Source: Bacteroidales bacterium
Lineage (GTDB): Bacteria > Bacteroidota > Bacteroidia > Bacteroidales > UBA7960
Assembly (NCBI GenBank): GCA_012521995.1
Contig: JAAYLH010000012.1
Span: forward strand, 1-37,853
Direction: 5' to 3'
Length of the DNA: 37,853 nucleotides
In this document: positions 25,208-34,300 of the stretch, in pieces
How positions within the stretch are numbered: position 1 is the stretch's first letter
How the letters are laid out: the number at the start of each line of letters is the position of its first letter
Notes under the pieces: generated by a model
Told to the model about the DNA's origin: nothing
Databases searched by the model: none
Seen by the model: the letters and a program-made list of their open reading frames with translations, nothing else
Program-made: the position numbers and the translations under genes

Positions 25208-26635
25208 ATGAAAACCAACTTCACACTGATCTTCACTGCGGTTTTATTCTTTCTTGGGGTAGCCGGAAGCTGTGCAAGCACCAAGCAAGGCACCCTGACA
25301 GCCTCCGGCGTCTCGCAAGAAGCCGCATTTGAAATGGAAGAAGAGTATCTTGATGATTCTTTTTCCGCCCTGTTGCAGGATCTCCCCAAGTATGGCAATG
25401 ACAGCGTAAAGTGTGTTACCAACTGGTCGCTTTATGCAGAGTATTATAAGCAGCGCAACTATCCCATGGCGGTAGACCCCTGGCGCTGGATGTTTTTCAA
25501 CTGCCCCCTTGCAACCCAGAACCTATATATTCATGGTGCTAACCTGATAAAATTCCTGTATCAGAATGAAACTGACCCCATTCGCAGGGAAGCCTATGTC
25601 GACACCCTGATGATGGTGTACGATCAACGCATTCAGTACTTCAACCGTGAGGGATATGTACTGGGCCGCAAGGTAGCCGACCTTTATGTATTCCGTCCCA
25701 ACAACGCCCAGGAGCACTACGATATCTCAGAGCGTTCTATTGAGCTGGAGGGCAATTCCTCACAAGCCGACGTTTTGCTGATCAACTTCCAGGCAGTAAT
25801 CCGCCTGGTCGAAGCCGGCCTGGTCGATGCCGAAAAAATCGTCATCAATTATGACCGTGCAATGGATTATGTTGATTTCAATTTGCTCAATAATCCTGAA
25901 GACTCCATTTATTACAATCTGGCCAAAAACAACATTGAGGCCCTGTTTGAGCCCTATGCCAGCTGTGAGAACCTGGTCAAGATCTACACTCCACGATTTG
26001 AAGCCACCCCTGAAGATCCTGAGTTGCTTGACAAGATCACCTATATGTTGAACCGTTCGGGATGTACCAGTGAAGAGTTGTTTTACAAGGCTACCCGCAA
26101 CTACCACCGTCTGCGCCCCACGGCACAAACAGCCTTCCTGATGGGCCGCCTGGAAAACAACCAGGAGAACTATGGTGAAGCCCTGAAGTATTATGAGGAA
26201 GCCATTGCCCTGTCCCAGAACGACGGAGATGTGGATAAATTCACCACGTATATGTTGATGGCCGACTTGTCGTACCGCAACCTGAACCGCATGTCACAGG
26301 CCCGCAGCTATGCCCTTAAGGCAGCTGAAGAAAAGGCGGACGATGGTCGCCCCTACCTGCTCATTGGCGAAATGTATGCCGCCAGCGCACGTAGTTGCGG
26401 AACAGATGAAGTCTCAACAGGTGCTGTTTACTGGACAGCCGTCGATAAATTCATTCGCGCACGCAATGTAGACAGCAACCCGGAAGTTGTTTCAAAGGCC
26501 AACCAGTTGATTTCTACTTTCTCGCAGTACTTCCCCAACAATGAGACCTTGTTTTTTCACGGCCTCGACGGAGGGAAACCTTACCGGGTAGAATGCTGGA
26601 TAGGCGAAACCACTACAGCCCGGCCAAGACCCTAA
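25208..26635 (+). CDS. TPR-containing exported (lipo)protein
   Basis: 475-residue protein. The signal peptide ends VAGSC, so Cys22 may be lipidated, though the lipobox is imperfect. The body is helical. TPR-like units are clearest in the C-terminal half, for example AQTAFLMGRLENNQENYGEALKYYEEAIALS-type spacing near 310-345 and a further pair after it. Aromatic residues at regular spacing fit protein-protein binding. The start at 25208 begins the signal peptide and lies 23 bp after the barrel gene's stop; 25157 would overlap it. It is probably co-transcribed with the neighbouring barrel protein and lptC, and may be a periplasmic assembly factor. This role is inferred from context. Confidence 0.8.
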   Translation: MKTNFTLIFTAVLFFLGVAGSCASTKQGTLTASGVSQEAAFEMEEEYLDDSFSALLQDLPKYGNDSVKCVTNWSLYAEYYKQRNYPMAVDPWRWMFFNCPLATQNLYIHGANLIKFLYQNETDPIRREAYVDTLMMVYDQRIQYFNREGYVLGRKVADLYVFRPNNAQEHYDISERSIELEGNSSQADVLLINFQAVIRLVEAGLVDAEKIVINYDRAMDYVDFNLLNNPEDSIYYNLAKNNIEALFEPYASCENLVKIYTPRFEATPEDPELLDKITYMLNRSGCTSEELFYKATRNYHRLRPTAQTAFLMGRLENNQENYGEALKYYEEAIALSQNDGDVDKFTTYMLMADLSYRNLNRMSQARSYALKAAEEKADDGRPYLLIGEMYAASARSCGTDEVSTGAVYWTAVDKFIRARNVDSNPEVVSKANQLISTFSQYFPNNETLFFHGLDGGKPYRVECWIGETTTARPRP

Positions 26636-26644
26636 AACATTGAA

Positions 26645-27244
26645 ATGGAAAGCAATTGCTTGATCCGTTTAAAAAAAATCGCAAACATTGCCATTCTTCT
26701 TGGAGTGGCAATGTTTGTTTCATGCAAAAGTGATCTGGAAACCATCCAGGCCCTGACACACAAGGACGATTCGCCCATTGAGAGCGGCTTTGATGTGGAG
26801 GTCATTTACAGTCAGAATGCCCGGATCCAGATGATCCTGAAGGCCCCCCGGATGGATCGTTTCCCGGCTGATAAGAACTACATTGAAATGCCTGAAGGGA
26901 TTTCTGTGATCTTTTATGACTCGTTGATGAACATCACCTCAACCCTCACGGCCAACTACGCCATCAACTACCTTACAGACAACCTCTTTGAAGCCCGAAA
27001 TGATGTGGTGGTCATCAACGAAGCCAATGAAAAGCTCAACACCGAACAATTGATCTGGGATCAAAAAAAAGGCGTCATATACTCCGAAAAGTTTGTCAAG
27101 ATCACCACAGCCGATGAAACCTTGTTTGGCGATGGTATGGATGCCGATGAACGCTTTACAACCTGGGAGATCAAAAACCCCCGAGGCACCTTTAGTGTCG
27201 AAACAGGGCAGGTGAGTCAGGACCAGCCACAACCCATGCAATAA
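26645..27244 (+). CDS. lptC: LPS export periplasmic protein LptC
   Basis: 199-residue protein of the LptC/OstA-like fold that hands lipopolysaccharide from the LptBFG transporter across the periplasm. A hydrophobic segment (about 12-26) ends in FVSC, so Cys27 could be lipidated, unlike the transmembrane anchor of the E. coli protein. Mature residues about 45-185 show the short beta-strand ladder of the family (GFDVEVIYSQNARIQMILKA, then ANYAINYLTDNLFEARNDVVVIN). Bacteroidota LptC proteins of this size are usual. It begins 9 bp after the TPR gene. The genes for LptA, LptB, LptF and LptG are not in the window. Confidence 0.85.
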   Translation: MESNCLIRLKKIANIAILLGVAMFVSCKSDLETIQALTHKDDSPIESGFDVEVIYSQNARIQMILKAPRMDRFPADKNYIEMPEGISVIFYDSLMNITSTLTANYAINYLTDNLFEARNDVVVINEANEKLNTEQLIWDQKKGVIYSEKFVKITTADETLFGDGMDADERFTTWEIKNPRGTFSVETGQVSQDQPQPMQ

Positions 27245-27259
27245 TTATTGTTTTTTTGG

Positions 27260-27267
27260 TAATTTTG
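27260..27267 (+). promoter_or_regulatory. -7 box before the CorC/HlyC gene
   Basis: TAATTTTG matches TAnnTTTG exactly, 28 bp before the TTG start at 27296. No -33 element is seen, so it may be a weak internal promoter. Confidence 0.4.
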
Positions 27268-27295
27268 TATGCAGAAAAAAAATTAATCCAATAAA

Positions 27296-28564
27296 TTGAA
27301 CACCTACACGATCATTGTCATCAGCCTCCTGTTTTCGGCCTTTTTCTCGGGCATGGAGATTGCCTTTATTTCGGCCAATAAACTCAAGGTGGAAGTCGAC
27401 AAGAAAGGCGGGGGTTTTTCAGCGCGCCTGCTATCACGTTTCATACATTCCGAATCAAGCTTTATATCAGCTATGCTGGTGGGCAACAACATTGCCATAG
27501 TTGTATATGGTATCGCCATTGCGGCCCTCCTTGACCCTGTCTTTGCGCGCATCCTCCCCGAACCCCTGAACAATGAAGCCGGCATATTGCTGTTACAAAC
27601 CATTGTTTCTACGATAATCATCCTGATTTTTGCCGAGTATTTGCCAAAAGCAATCTTCAGCTTTAACCCCAACCGCTTCCTGTCCTTTTTTGCACTGCCT
27701 GTTTATCTCATCTACTTCCTATTATATCCCCTGGTGCTCATCACCATCAAATTTTCGGAATTTATCCTGCGTACCCTGTTCAGGATGAAGCTGAGCAACA
27801 GCAAGAAAGTATTTGATATAGTGGATATGGATAACTTTCTTAGGGAGTTCAGCCCTGAAAAGGAGGACGAAAATGAGGAAAGCCGTGAGATACAAATCTT
27901 CCGGAATGCCATTGAGTTTCCCGACATCAAAGTGCGGGAATGCATGATACCCCGAACAGAAGTGGTGGCTGTGGCTCACGATGAAGCGGCCGAGGAGATC
28001 CGCTCTTCCTTTTCGCAGACAGGCCTGTCAAAGATCCTGATCTACCGCGAGTCGATTGACAACATCATTGGGTATGTGCATGCCTTCGACTTTTTCAAAA
28101 AACCAAAAGACATCCAGCCCATCATCAGGCCCATTATGCTGGTTCCCGAAACCATGCACGTCAACAAACTGCTGAAGAACTTCATCCAGCAACAAAAAAG
28201 TATTGCCGTGGTGGTCGATGAATTTGGCGGCACCTCGGGCATCATCACTATCGAAGACATCATGGAAGAGATCTTCGGAGAAATTGATGATGAATATGAT
28301 ACGGACGACCAGATGGAAAAACAGGTAAAGGAAGGCGAATATCTTTTCTCGGCCCGCCTCGAAATAGATTACCTCAACGAGCGTTACAACCTAAACCTGC
28401 CCGAATCGGAAGAGTATGAAACCCTGGGAGGCCTGATCCTGAACCATCTTGAGAGCATTCCCGAAAAGGGGCAGGAATTGCAGATTCCCGGGTTCATCTT
28501 GCGCATTACCCAGGTGAGTGAAAAGCGAATTGAGCTGGTTCAGGTGAAAATTTCAAACTCCTGA
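27296..28564 (+). CDS. CNNM/CBS-domain protein (HlyC/CorC family)
   Basis: 422-residue inner-membrane protein. The N-terminal CNNM (DUF21) domain, about 1-185, has four hydrophobic segments and the FFSGMEIAFIS and AEYLPKAIF motifs. Two CBS domains follow (about 215-335; MIPRTEVVAV to GGTSGIITIEDIMEEIFGEI), then a CorC_HlyC domain (about 345-420). Related proteins are linked to magnesium/cobalt transport; gliding-motility GldE belongs to the same superfamily but cannot be assigned here. No ATG fits: an in-frame TAA at 27284 leaves TTG 27296 as the likely start. The position between lptC and the PpiD-like gene is typical for Bacteroidota as I recall. Confidence 0.88.
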   Translation: MNTYTIIVISLLFSAFFSGMEIAFISANKLKVEVDKKGGGFSARLLSRFIHSESSFISAMLVGNNIAIVVYGIAIAALLDPVFARILPEPLNNEAGILLLQTIVSTIIILIFAEYLPKAIFSFNPNRFLSFFALPVYLIYFLLYPLVLITIKFSEFILRTLFRMKLSNSKKVFDIVDMDNFLREFSPEKEDENEESREIQIFRNAIEFPDIKVRECMIPRTEVVAVAHDEAAEEIRSSFSQTGLSKILIYRESIDNIIGYVHAFDFFKKPKDIQPIIRPIMLVPETMHVNKLLKNFIQQQKSIAVVVDEFGGTSGIITIEDIMEEIFGEIDDEYDTDDQMEKQVKEGEYLFSARLEIDYLNERYNLNLPESEEYETLGGLILNHLESIPEKGQELQIPGFILRITQVSEKRIELVQVKISNS

Positions 28565-28609
28565 ACGAACTAAATATAAAATTATAAGTGGTTAATTCAA
28601 TTTCTGTTA

Positions 28610-28617
28610 TACCTTTG
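28610..28617 (+). promoter_or_regulatory. -7 box for the PpiD-like gene
   Basis: TACCTTTG matches TAnnTTTG exactly, 30 bp before ATG 28648. The -33 region shows only GTG at the expected distance. Confidence 0.45.
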
Positions 28618-28647
28618 CAATCTAATTTTTAAAATGGATTTTGTGCT

Positions 28648-30771
28648 ATGGCTGTAATTAATAAAATAAGGAGTTACTCCGGTTTGCTGATTGCCGTAAT
28701 TGGTATTGCCCTTGCCGCTTTTGTACTTGGCGATTTTTTTGGATATAGCCCCGCTCGTGGCGGAAACGTTGACGTTGGGAAAATTGACAAAACCAAAATT
28801 TCCTACCAGGATTTTGAACAGCGCGTCAGCGAGCAACTGGAAGGCTGGAAAATGCAGACAGGCAACCAGAACCCGGGTTCCCAGGAAATCTTCCAGATCA
28901 GGCAGCAGGTATGGAACACCATGCTGCGCGAGACGCTCCTGAACGGCGAAATGGAGAAACTGGGCGTTGAAGTTTCTGCTGAGGAACTGTACCACCTCAT
29001 CCATGGCCCCAACCCCCACCAGGTCATTGTAAGGAACTTCTCAAACCCCACGGATGGCACCTATGATCCCCAGCAAGTCCTGGGTTTCCTCCAGAACTTC
29101 GATCAGCTTGATGCCAATACCCAGAACCAATGGATGATGATCGAACAGTTCATCAAGCGCGAGCGCCAGGAGAACAAATACCACAACCTGGTTCGCCAGG
29201 GTTATTACACCCCTTCGCTGCTGCTGAACCGTGAATACCAGGACCGCAACGCCACTGCCGACCTCCGCTATGTGGTGAAGCGTTTCGATGCCATAGCCGA
29301 CAGCCTGGTGCAGGTATCCGACCGTGAGCTAAGGAAAGTTTACGAGGAGAACCGCCACCTGTATGATCAAGAAGCCTCGCGCAGCCTCCAGTATGTAGCT
29401 TTCCCCGTCTTCCCCAGTGAAGAAGACCGCGAAGCTCTTCGCCGCGAAATCCTCGATTTGCAGGAAGAATATGCAAATACCGAAAACGTCCAGACTTTCA
29501 TCAACTCCTCTTCCGACGAGCGCTTCAACCCCACTTACTTCAGCCAGGGGCAGCTTTCGCCCGAACTGGATTCGGTGATGTTCAATTCAACTGTTGGCAC
29601 CATTTACGGGCCCATTGTTGAAGGAAACGCTTTCGTTATGGCCAAGCTCACTGATGTTCAGTTCCGCCCCGACAGCATGCGCGCCAGCCACATCCTGGTT
29701 TCCTATATGGGCTCAGCCTCGGCAAGCCCTACCACCACCCGCAGCCTCGATGAGGCCCGCAGCCTCGCCGACAGCATTCTGGGCGTGGTACGCAGGAGCC
29801 CTGCCAGGTTTAGCGACCTTGCCGTTGAACTCTCAGAAGATCCTTCAGCACAAGCAAACCGCGGTGACCTCGAATGGTTCAGAGACTTTGAAATGGTGCC
29901 CGAATTCTCCGATGCCGTCATCGGTGCCCCCGTCAACACCTTCACCACTGCTGAATCGCAGTTTGGCGTGCACGTAATCCATGTTACAGGCAAATCAACC
30001 CCCACCAAAAAAGTACAGGTAGCAAGGCTGACCCGTAACATTGAACCCAGCAACCGTACATTCCAGAGCGTATTTGGACAAGCCAGCGAGTTTTCAGCCG
30101 CACTGCGCGCAAACAAGAACTTTGAAGAAGCGGCTGAAGAAAAAGGCCTCAGTGTAAGGGAAATGGAAATGGTCCGTGAAATGGACATGAGCCTCCCCGG
30201 CATTGATAATCCAAGGGAGATCATCCGCTGGGCCTTCGACGAAAAAACAAAAATCGGCGGCTTTTCACAAATATTCGATGTGGATAACCGCTTCATCGTG
30301 GCTACCGTAACCGAAAAACGCGAAAAGGGCATTCCCAGTCTGGATCAGATCCGCGATGAAATCATGGCCCTAGCCATTCGCGAGAAAAAATACGAAGCCA
30401 TCTCCGCCGAAATGACAGCTGCCCTGGGCTCCGGCAACCTGGATGCCATCGCTGAGAAGCTGCAGCTCACCCCCGAGCAGGCCCTCGAGATTCGTTTCAA
30501 TATGATGAACCTGCCCAATGTTGGCCCCGAACCCAAAGTGGTTGGTACCGCTTTCGGCCTTCAGCCCAACACCGTATCACAACCCATCAAAGGTAATTCA
30601 GGGGTGCTGCTGGTTGAGGTGATGAATCGGGAAGAAGCCGTTGAGCCCGAAGACATGACCGCTACAGACCGCCAGCTCAGGAGTGCCTTCTCCAGCCGCG
30701 TCATCAACGATGTGTTCAATGCCATCCGGGAAAAAGCAAACATCGAAGACAACCGCACAATGTTCTATTAA
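28648..30771 (+). CDS. PpiD/SurA-like peptidyl-prolyl isomerase
   Basis: 707-residue membrane-anchored periplasmic foldase. The N-terminus MAVINKIRSYSG precedes one transmembrane anchor (about 13-32). A SurA-like N-terminal chaperone region follows (about 45-200; Gln/Tyr-rich helices). A parvulin domain lies at about 344-450, opening with RASHILVSY and ending with the FGVHVIHVTG strand. A second, degenerate parvulin-like or helical region occupies the C-terminus (about 550-690). PpiD proteins help outer-membrane proteins leave the Sec translocon; the length is close to other Bacteroidota members. It ends the envelope cluster and is closed by a strong terminator. Confidence 0.9.
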   Translation: MAVINKIRSYSGLLIAVIGIALAAFVLGDFFGYSPARGGNVDVGKIDKTKISYQDFEQRVSEQLEGWKMQTGNQNPGSQEIFQIRQQVWNTMLRETLLNGEMEKLGVEVSAEELYHLIHGPNPHQVIVRNFSNPTDGTYDPQQVLGFLQNFDQLDANTQNQWMMIEQFIKRERQENKYHNLVRQGYYTPSLLLNREYQDRNATADLRYVVKRFDAIADSLVQVSDRELRKVYEENRHLYDQEASRSLQYVAFPVFPSEEDREALRREILDLQEEYANTENVQTFINSSSDERFNPTYFSQGQLSPELDSVMFNSTVGTIYGPIVEGNAFVMAKLTDVQFRPDSMRASHILVSYMGSASASPTTTRSLDEARSLADSILGVVRRSPARFSDLAVELSEDPSAQANRGDLEWFRDFEMVPEFSDAVIGAPVNTFTTAESQFGVHVIHVTGKSTPTKKVQVARLTRNIEPSNRTFQSVFGQASEFSAALRANKNFEEAAEEKGLSVREMEMVREMDMSLPGIDNPREIIRWAFDEKTKIGGFSQIFDVDNRFIVATVTEKREKGIPSLDQIRDEIMALAIREKKYEAISAEMTAALGSGNLDAIAEKLQLTPEQALEIRFNMMNLPNVGPEPKVVGTAFGLQPNTVSQPIKGNSGVLLVEVMNREEAVEPEDMTATDRQLRSAFSSRVINDVFNAIREKANIEDNRTMFY

Positions 30772-30795
30772 CCGGACTGGTTTACTCAATAAAGC

Positions 30796-30838
30796 AAAAC
30801 AAGCCGCCCGAAGAATGACTCTTCGGGCTGCTTGTTTT
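30796..30838. terminator. Very strong bidirectional terminator
   Basis: AAAACAAGC (30796-30804) with GCTTGTTTT (30830-30838), and GCCCGAAGA (30806-30814) with TCTTCGGGC (30820-30828), form an 18-bp stem with one C-T mismatch and a 5-base loop. The A and T ends serve both strands. It isolates the envelope cluster from the surface-protein gene. Confidence 0.9.
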
Positions 30839-31122
30839 ATGCTGCCTAATCCCTTTTTAGTCCATACCACCGTCTAAACCATGAATATGTTCAAAGAAAA
30901 GCAACGCTGAAACAATGTTACAGCAGCCCGGAAGTATGCCTGAGAAGCCCTTCTGTATTTGTTTTCAGGCGATTGTGATAGGAAAAACCAAAGAACGAAA
31001 CCGAAATTCCAAAGGGGATGGCACCTTAAGACCGCTGGTTTGTTCGGAAGAAATAATTTAAAACAAAAACTTTTCAAAAAAGGAGAATTCTTTTTATATT
31101 AGCCCTTGGCTAAGAAAAAGGG

Positions 31123-31179
31123 ACCGGACGGACTTTTTTTCCGTGTTTTTGGAGAAAAGGGCAATTTTGTCCGGTTTTT
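31123..31179 (+). promoter_or_regulatory. Leader with two mutually exclusive hairpins
   Basis: ACCGGAC (31123-31129) can pair with GTCCGGT (31169-31175), followed by Ts to 31179. Alternatively ACGGA (31128-31132) pairs with TCCGT (31140-31144). The two share bases 31128-31129 and cannot both form fully. The layout resembles an attenuator, but no ligand or leader peptide is recognised. Confidence 0.3.
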
Positions 31180-31316
31180 CTAACCTTGTTAATGAAAGGA
31201 GGGATTCTTGCTTTTTGCCTTACAACCCCCTTAAGTTCACGGGAGCACCGCTTCCAAAATATTCTTGTGGATTTTTTTATCAGAACACCCTTTTTTACTT
31301 ACTTAAAACAATTACT

Positions 31317-34300
31317 ATGAAGAGAAAACTACAACTGGCCATACCTTGGTTCATGGCCTTATTGTTGCTGATCAGCTTTAACGGCTGGGGGCAGGGAACA
31401 GAAGACTTTGAAGGTTCTTCATTGCCAGGTTCCTATTCAGATGGAACATTTGTTGGCTCCGGTGGAATAACCTGGACTTATGTCCACGCAAGAAACGTAG
31501 ATACCTATCCAATTGACGGGGAAGGAATAATGCTCAGGAGGTCTGATGAGCCTTCCAGCCTTTCCGCAACAATACCCGGTGGAATAGGTGACTTTTCCGT
31601 TGACACTAGAAAAGCTTATACTGGAAACACCCAAAGAAAACTTGAATTAGTTATCAATGGCAATGTTATAGCCCAGCATGAGCCAGTTTTTGCAGACGGA
31701 GCAGATGCAACGGTGGTTCCTTTCGTTGTTAATGATATTAACATATCGGGTGACGTATCATTAACCTTACGTATGTACGGGGCAACAGGAAATCAGCAAA
31801 TCATTCTGGACAACATTTCGTGGACAGCCCCTGCTGAGATAACCCAGGTAGCTACGCCAACAATTTCTCCAAACGGCGGTAGTTTTTACGCCCCTGTTGA
31901 GGTGGCAATTTCTACCCTTACCGAAGACGCTTCCATTTATTACACTATAGATGGAACAGATCCTGATGCAACGGCTACGCTGTACACGGCTCCCTTTACC
32001 CTTAGTGAAGGCGCCACTGTAAAGGCAATCGGGATTAAGGCAGGCCTGGACAATAGCAGTATTGCTTCTGCTGCCTTCACCTTCCCCGCTGTTACCGACA
32101 TGGCAACCATTGCTGAGCTGCGGGCAGGCCTTACTGATGGCACTGCATACCGCTTGACCGGTCAGGCCCTGATCACCGCAATGGATAACTTCAACAACCG
32201 TAAATTTATCCAGGATGCTTCGGGTGCTATTATGATTTTCGACAGCAATGGTATTATTGATTCCGACTATTCGGTTGGGGATAAGATGCAGAATGTAACC
32301 GGCACCCTTACCCTGGCCAATAATATGCTGCGGTTTATTCCCGTTGCTGATCCGGGTGCTGCCGTTTCTACAGGAAACCCTGTGACCCCAACAGTATTTA
32401 CCATTGATGCACTGACCACCGACGATCAGGCAAAACTGGTAACCCTTAGGAATGTGAGCTTTACTTCAGCAGGAAACTTCAGTACCGGTCAGAACTATAC
32501 GCTTACCGATGGGACCAACGAACTGGTGCTTCGTACCGATTTTTTCAGTGCGGATTACATTGGTACTGCTATTCCCACCACACCTCAATCCATTACGGGG
32601 GTGATTATCCAGTATAACGCAGCCCTGCAGGTTGTTCCGCGTAATCTTGCCGACATGGTTACGGAGCCTTATTCTCCTTATTTCCAATTTTCTACGGCTA
32701 CCGATAACGTACCCACTTGGTTTGGCGCAAACAGGGGTATTGCTGTTCATGGCAACCATTTGCTGGTGGCCAAGCAATCGCCTGTCACCATCCAGGTTCT
32801 TGACCGCTTTTCCGGCCTGGACGCAGGCACGCTGAACGTAACCGGAATTGACGGTGGTTTCTGGGCAGTAAACGACATTGGCGTTACTGAGGACGGAGTA
32901 ATCCTTGCAGCCAATGGCACGCTTTCGCCCACTGGCGGAAACTTTAAGGTGTACCAGGTTTCAAGCGACCCCGGTGTTGCACCTGTCTTGGCTATTGATT
33001 TTGACGTGAGCGGCTTCACAGCAGTACGGCTTGGTGATAAGATCACCGTAGTAGGAAGCGTTGCCGAAGGCACTGCCGCCCTCTATGCTGCCGACGGTTC
33101 AGAAAACCGCGTGTTTAAGTGGAGCATTACAGAAGGCGTAGGTGGCAATCTCGTCATCGGTGAGCCTGAAATCATCCCCATTACCAGCAGGGGTGGCAGC
33201 AACGTAGTTGCGCCATTGCCCAACGGGAACTTCTACTATACGGGTACAGGGATCGGCATTCTGAAATACAGTGCAGAAGGCGTACTCCTGGGATCTGTTC
33301 CAACTACCGTTGCCCCGACAGGTACTACCGGCCTGAAATACTTGGGTACTGAAGGCTCGGATGACATCATTGCGGTTTACAATTATGGCAGCGCGGATGG
33401 TTACATCCGGGTAATCAGGGTTCCCAACGGAATGCCAGCCAATGCCAGCCTGATGTTCAAAACCCCTGTCCTGGGACCGAATAACTCTGCAGGCAATGGT
33501 GACCTTGCTTTTGCACCCAATGCCGACGGGGTAAACGCTGACCTGTATGTTCTGGACACCAGCGATGGTATCGGGGGCTACAAGACCAATAACCTCAACC
33601 TGGTATTCCCCGATTATTCAGAACCCGGTGATGCCGTATTTGCTGTATCTCCCACCAGCCGCGACTTTGGAACCGTATTGCTTGGGGCGACCTCAGCCGA
33701 ACAAACCTTTACCATCTCCAATACTGGCGCGGGCACCATTACCATTAACCCCACAGATATTGTTTTGAGTGGAGCTGACGCAGCCGAATTCGTGTTTTCC
33801 AATATTACTGAAACGGCGGTGCTTGATCTGAATGAGAGCGTCACCTTTACCGTGGCCTTTGCCCCGCAATCAGAGGGTGCAAAATCTGCGTTGATTACAA
33901 TCAACGACAACCTTGGCGAAAAGGTGCTTCATGAAATTTCATTAAATGGTTTAGGTGTGGATCCCACCCTTTATCCCCCATTTACCCAGGATTTCAACAC
34001 CACTCCTTTCCCGCCTGAGTTCTGGACCAGGTTTACCGGAATGCTGGCCGAAACCTCCTCCCTGACATCCACCACTTCTGGGTGGGTCCACGGAAAATTT
34101 GGTTACATCGGAACCGAAAACAACGCGGCAAGACTGAATATATACGGAAGTAGCAGGAACTACTGGATCGTTACCCCGCCCATTGACTTAGGTGATGGCA
34201 GCACAGATTACGAACTGGTGTTCGATCTGTCGCTGAACAAGTGGAACACCGCCAACCCGCCCGACATGAACGGGACGGACGATAAGTTTGCCATTATTAT

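Larger units (their letters stand above)
30772..31316. other. Intergenic region and leader of the giant surface protein
   Basis: About 545 bases. It contains the strong terminator (30796-30838), an AT-rich central part without visible coding potential, and the leader with two competing hairpins (31123-31179). A reading frame open from 31143 into the surface-protein gene has no start or composition supporting translation of this part. Confidence 0.6.

Noticed and set aside
31143-31316. N-terminal extension of the giant surface protein
   Set aside because: It would bury the signal peptide and cover the hairpin leader; ATG 31317 is better.
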